A DNA stretch of 64,000 nt from Arion vulgaris. Its lineage: Eukaryota > Mollusca > Gastropoda > Stylommatophora > Arionidae. The notes beneath the pieces were generated by a model. The model was not told the origin of the DNA, did no database searches, and was given only the letters and a program-made list of their open reading frames with translations. Every line of letters begins with the position of its first letter. Positions within the stretch are counted from its first letter, which is position 1. The translations under genes and the position numbers were made by a program. The DNA is taken from contig CM036756.1 of the NCBI GenBank assembly GCA_020796225.1, positions 51,626,363 to 51,690,362 of the forward strand. The letters are read 5' to 3'. Below, piece by piece: positions 58,291 to 64,000 of the stretch.

Positions 58291-61200
58291 ACGTCATAGT
58301 GACACTAGACTGTGTCTTGCGTAGGTATGTGCGACCCATTGCCATTTTCTTCTCCTAACGTCATAGTGACACTAGACTGTGTCTTGCGTAGGTATGTGCG
58401 ACCCATTGTCATTTTCTTCTCCTAACGTCATAGTGACACTAGACTGTGTCTTGCGTAGGTATGTGCGACCCATTGTCATTTTCTTCTCCTAACGTCATAG
58501 TGACACTAGACTGTGTCTTGCGTAGGTATGTCGACCCATTGCCATTTTCTTCTCCTAACGTCATAGTGACACTAGACTGTGTCTTGCGTAGGGTATGTGC
58601 GACCCATTGCCATTTTCTTCTCCTAACGTCATAGTGACACTAGACTGTGTCTTGCGTACGGTATGTGCGACCCATTGTCATTTTCTTCTCCTAACGTCAT
58701 AGTGACACTAGACTGTGTCTTGCGTAGGGTATGTGCAACCCATTGCCATTTTCTTCTCCTAACGTCATAGTGACACTAGACTGTGTCTTGCGTAGGGTAT
58801 GTGCGACCCATTGTCATTTCTCTCCTAACGTCATAGTGACACTAGACTGTGTCTTGCGTAGGGTATGTGCGACCCATTGCCATTTTCTTCTCCTAACGTC
58901 ATAGTGACACTAGACTGTGTCTTGCGTAGGGTATGTGCGACCCATTGCCATTTTCTTCTCCTAACGTCATAGTGACACTAGACTGTGTCTTGCGTAGGGT
59001 ATGTGCGACCCATTGCCATTTTCTTCTCCTAACGTCATAGTGACACTAGACTGTGTCTTGCGTAGGGTATGTGCGACCCATTGCCATTTTCTTCTCCTAA
59101 CGTCATAGTGACACTAGACTGTGTCTTGCGTAGGGTATGTGCGACCCATTGCCATTTTCTTCTCCTAACGTCATAGTGACACTAGACTGTGTCTTGCGTA
59201 GGTATGTGCGACCCATTGTCATTTTCTTCTCCTAACGTCATAGTGACACTAGACTGTGTCTTGCGTAGGGTATGTGCAACCCATTGCCATTTTCTTCTCC
59301 TAACGTCATAGTGACACTAGACTGTGTCTTGCGTAGGGTATGTGCGACCCATTGTCATTTTCTTCTCCTAACGTCATAGTGACACTAGACTGTGTCTTGC
59401 GTAGGGTATGTGCGACCCATTGCCATTTTCTTCTCCTAACGTCATAGTGACACTAGACTGTGTCTTGCGTAGGGTATGTGCGACCCATTGCCATTTTCTT
59501 CTCCTAACGTCATAGTGACACTAGACTGTGTCTTGCGTAGGGTATGTGCGACCCATTGCCATTTTCTTCTCCTAACGTCATAGTGACACTAGACTGTGTC
59601 TTGCGTAGGTATGTGCGACCCATTGCCATTTTCTTCTCCTAACGTCATAGTGACACTAGACTGTGTCTTGCGTACGGTATGTGCGACCCATTGCCATTTT
59701 CTTCTCCTAACGTCATAGTGACACTAGACTGTGTCTTGCGTAGGGTATGTGCGACCCATTGCCATTTTCTTCTCCTAACGTCATAGTGACACTAGACCTG
59801 TGTTCGACCTTGCCCTCGTAGAAGGTATATGTGCGACCCATTGCCATTTTCTTCTCTAACGTCATAGTGACACTAGACTGTGTCTTGAGTAGGTATGTGC
59901 GACCCATTGCCATTTTCTTCTCCTAACGTCATAGTGACACTAGACTGTGTCTTGAGTAGGGTATGTGCGACCCATTGCCATTTTCTTCTCCTAACGTCAT
60001 AGTGACACTAGACTGTGTCTTGCGTAGGGTATGTGCGACCCATTGCCATTTTCTTCTCCTAACGTCATAGTGACACTAGACTGTGTCTTGCGTAGGGTAT
60101 GTGCGACCCATTGCCATTTTCTTCTCCTAACGTCATAGTGACACTAGACTGTGTCTTGCGTAGGGTATGTGCGACCCATTGCAATTTTCTTCTCCTAACG
60201 TCATAGTGACACTAGACTGTGTCTTGCGTAGGGTATGTGCGACCCATTGCTCATTTTCTTCTCCTAACGTCATAGTGACACTAGACTGTGTCTTGCGTAG
60301 GGTATGTGCGACCCATTGCCATTTTCTTCTCCTAACGTCATAGTGACACTAGACTGTGTCTTGCGTAGGGTATGTGCGACCCATTGCCATTTTCTTCTCC
60401 TAACGTCATAGTGACACTAGACTGTGTCTTGCGTAGGGTATGTGCGACCCATTGCCATTTTCTTCTCCTAACGTCATAGTGACACTAGACGTGTCTTGCT
60501 AGGTCTCTTGCATCTAAGTGGCAGCTTGTCTTGAGACGCCATTGCCATTTCTTCTCCTAACGTCATAGTGACACTAGACTGTGTCTTGCGTAGGGTATGT
60601 GCGACCCATTGCCATTTTCTTCTCCTAACGTCATAGTGACACTAGACTGTGTCTTGCGTAGGGTATGTGCGACCCATTGTCATTTTCTTCTCCTAACGTC
60701 ATAGTGACACTAGACTGTGTCTTGCGTAGGGTATGTGCGACCCATTGCCATTTTCTTCTCCTAACGTCATAGTGACACTAGACTGTGTCTTGCGTAGGGT
60801 ATGTGCGACCCATTGTCATTTTCTTCTCCTAACGTCATAGTGACACTAGACTGTGTCTTGCGTAGGTATGTGCGACCCATTGCCATTTTCTTCTCCTAAC
60901 GTCATAGTGACACTAGACTGTGTCTTGCGTAGGGTATGTGCGACCCATTGTCATTTTCTTCTCCTAACGTCATAGTGACACTAGACTGTGTCTTGCGTAG
61001 GGTATGTGCGACCCATTGCCATTTTCTTCTCCTAACGTCATAGTGACACTAGACTGTGTCTTGCGTAGGGTATGTGCGACCCATTGCCATTTTCTTCTCC
61101 TAACGTCATAGTGACACTAGACTGTGTCTTGCGTAGGTATGTGCGACCCATTGCCATTTCTTTTCCTAACGTCATAGTGACACTAGACTGTGTCTTGCGT

Positions 61201-64000
61201 AGGGTATGTGCGACCCATTGTCATTTTCTTCTCCTAACGTCATAGTGACACTAGACTGTGTCTTGCGTAGGGTATGTGCGACCCATTGCCATTTTCTTCT
61301 CCTAACGTCATAGTGACACTAGACTGTGTCTTGCGTAGGTATGTGCGACCCATTGCCATTTTCTTCTCCTAACGTCATAGTGACACTAGAATGTGTCTTG
61401 CGTAGGGTATGTGCGACCCATTGCCATTTTCTTCTCCTAACGTCATAGTGACACTAGACTGTGTCTTGCGTAGGGTATGTGCGACCCATTGCCATTTTCT
61501 TCTCCTAACGTCATAGTGACACTAGATGTGTCTTCGTAGGGTATGTGCGACCCATTGCCATTTTCTTTCCTAACGTCATAGTGACACTAGACTGTGTCTT
61601 GCGTAGGTATGTGCGACCCATTGCCATTTTCTTCTCCTAACATCATAGTGACACTAGACTGTGTCTTGCGTAGGGTATGTGCGACCCATTGCCATTTTCT
61701 TTCCTAACGTCATAGTGACACTAGACTGTGTCTTGCGTAGGGTATGTGCGACCCATTGCCATTTTCTTCTCCTAACGTCATAGTGACACTAGACTGTGTC
61801 TTGCGTAGGGTATGTGCGACCCATTGCCATTTCTTCTCCTAACTCATAGTGACACTAGACTGTGTCTTGCGTAGGTATGTGCGACCCATTGCCATTTTCT
61901 TCTCCTAACGTCATAGTGACACTAGACTGTGTCTTGCGTAGGGTATGTGCGACCCATTGCCATTTTCTTCTCCTAACTTCATAGTGACACTAGACTGTGT
62001 CTTGCGTAGGGTATGTGCGACCCATTGCCATTTTCTTCTCCTAACGTCATAGTGACACTAGACTGTGTCTTGCGTAGGGTATGTGCGACCCATTGCCATT
62101 TTCTTCTCCTAACGTCATAGTGACACTAGACTGTGTCTTGCGTAGGTATGTGCGACCCATTGCCATTTTCTTCTCCTAACGTCATAGTGACACTAGACTG
62201 TGTCTTGCGTAGGGTATGTGCGACCCATTGCCATTTTCTTCTCCTAACGTCATAGTGACACTAGACTGTGTCTTGCGTAGGGTATGTGCGACCCATTGCC
62301 ATTTTCTTCTCCTAACGTCATAGTGACACTAGACTGTGTCTTGCGTAGGTATGTGCGACCCATTGCCATTTTCTTCTCCTAACGTCATAGTGACACTAGA
62401 CTGTGTCTTGCGTAGGGTATGTGCGACCCATTGCCATTTTCTTCTCCTAACGTCATAGTGACACTAGACTGTGTCTTGCGTAGGGTATGTGCGACCCATT
62501 GCCATTTTCTTCTCCTAACGTCATAGTGACACTAGACTGTGTCTTGCGTAGGGTATGTGCGACCCATTGCCATTTTCTTCTCCTAACGTCATAGTGACAC
62601 TAGACTGTGTCTTGCGTAGGGTATGTGCGACCCATTGCCATTTTCTTCTCCTAACGTCATAGTGACACTAGACTGTGTCTTGCGTAGGTATGTGCGACCC
62701 ATTGCCATTTTCTTCTCCTAACTCATAGTGACACTAGACTGTGTCTTGCGTAGGGTATGTGCGACCCATTGCCATTTTCTTCTCCTAACGTCATAGTGAC
62801 ACTAGACTGTGTCTTGCGTAGGTATGTGCGACCCATTGCCATTTTCTTCTCCTAACGTCATAGTGACACTAGACTGTGTCTTGCGTAGGGTATGTGCTAC
62901 CCATTGCCATTTTCTTCTCCTAACGTCATAGTGACACTAGACTGTGTCTTGCGTAGGGTATGTGCGACCCATTGCCATTTTCTTCTCCTAACGTCATAGT
63001 GACACTAGACTGTGTCTTGCGTAGGGTATGTGCGACCCATTGCCATTTTCTTCTCCTAACGTCATAGTGACACTAGACTGTGTCTTGCGTAGGTATGTGC
63101 GACCCATTGCATTTTCTTCTCCTAACGTCATAGTGACACTAGACTGTGTCTTGCGTAGGGTATGTGCGACCCATTGCCATTTTCTTCTCCTAACGTCATA
63201 GTGACACTAGACTGTGTCTTGCGTAGGTATGTGCGACCCATTGTCATTTTCTTCTCCTAACGTCATAGTGACACTAGACTGTGTCTTGCGTAGGGTATGT
63301 GCGACCCATTGCCATTTTCTTCTCCTAACGTCATAGTGACACTAGACTGTGTCTTGCGTAGGGTATGTGCGACCCATTGCCATTTTCTTCTCCTAACGTC
63401 ATAGTGACACTAGACTGTGTCTTGCGTAGGGTATGTGCGACCCATTGCCATTTTCTTCTCCTAACGTCATAGTGACACTAGACTGTGTCTTGCGTAGGGT
63501 ATGTGCGACCCATTGCCATTTTCTTCTCCTAACGTCATAGTGACACTAGACTGTGTCTTGCGTAGGGTATGTGCGACCCATTGCCATTTTCTTCTCCTAA
63601 CGTCATAGTGACACTAGACTGTGTCTTGCGTAGGGTATGTGCGACCCATTGCCATTTTCTTCTCCTAACGTCATAGTGACACTAGACTGTGTCTTGCGTA
63701 GGGTATGTGCGACCCATTGCCATTTTCTTCTCCTAACGTCATAGTGACACTAGACTGTGTCTTGCGTAGGGTATGTGCGACCCATTGCCTTTTTCTTCTC
63801 CTAACGTCATAGTGACACTAGACTGTGTCTTGCGTAGGTATGTGCGACCCATTGCCATTTTCTTCTCCTAACGTCATAGTGACACTAGACTGTGTCTTGC
63901 GTAGGGTATGTGCGACCCATTGCCTTTTTCTTCTCCTAACGTCATAGTGACACTAGACTGTGTCTTGCGTAGGTATGTGCGACCCATTGCCTTTTCTTCT
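58225..64000. repeat. 68-bp satellite array, about 85 copies, runs off the window
   Basis: Unit GTGACACTAGACTGTGTCTT, GCGTAGGGTATGTGCGACCC, ATTGCCATTTTCTTCTCCTA, ACGTCATA (68 bp), with a common 67-bp form (GTAGGTATG). C/T variation at ATTGYCATTT is frequent. Two irregular units lie near 59795-59830 and 60490-60545. The sequence corresponds, on the minus strand, to the LINE peptide block RRRKWQWVAHTLRKTQSSVT. Confidence 0.97.

Overview
This window is eukaryotic nuclear DNA. It has spliced genes with GT-AG introns, tRNA-derived SINEs with target-site duplications (TSDs), many decayed LINEs, a Penelope-like fragment and several DNA transposons. Five large tandem arrays cover roughly a quarter of the window. 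The AT-rich background, the mix of RTE/Nimb-type LINEs, Penelope and SINEs, and a NACHT-WD40 (NWD) gene fit a lophotrochozoan, most likely a mollusc. That assignment is inference; no taxon-specific marker was found.

Only two host genes are supported. The terminal coding exon of a protein phosphatase 2A B55 regulatory subunit (PPP2R2 family) lies at 1563-1839 on the plus strand; the rest of that gene is to the left of the window. A NACHT and WD-repeat gene (NWD1/NWD2-like) on the minus strand is covered by its last three exons: 57720-57863, 55541-55663 and 40917-44699. All junctions are phase 0, and together they encode 1349 residues. Its 5' exons lie beyond base 64000.

Layout: 1-1.5 kb SINE and LINE RNase H remnant; 1.5-3.3 kb PP2A exon, probable 3'UTR and a 22-bp array; 4.07-7.17 kb an IS630/Tc1-type DDE transposon carrying a nested relative, which itself carries a LINE fragment; 8.7-9.6 kb mariner relic; 11-13 kb LINEs and a 243-bp MITE; 13.14-14.59 kb piggyBac-like element; 18.5-22.7 kb a chain of LINE fragments around a 41-bp array; 23-23.9 kb a GC-rich unclassified repeat with an inverted partner at 38.2-38.9 kb; 25.49-28.34 kb a large inverted-repeat element filled with a 30-bp array; 28.6-33.2 kb Penelope and LINE fragments; 33.3-37.6 kb a 33-bp array; 37.8 kb SINE; 40.9-57.9 kb the NWD gene, whose 10.8-kb intron holds 44-bp and 26-bp arrays and two copies of an element with 7-bp TSDs; 58.2-64 kb a 68-bp satellite that appears to derive from a LINE coding segment and runs off the window.

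No operon-like or multi-gene functional system is present. The most interesting material is mobile-element biology: a TIR family flanked by TA and beginning TAGT, represented by one transposase-bearing copy and two relatives; an element with exact 7-bp TSDs in two copies; and two tandem arrays that grew out of LINE 3' sequence.
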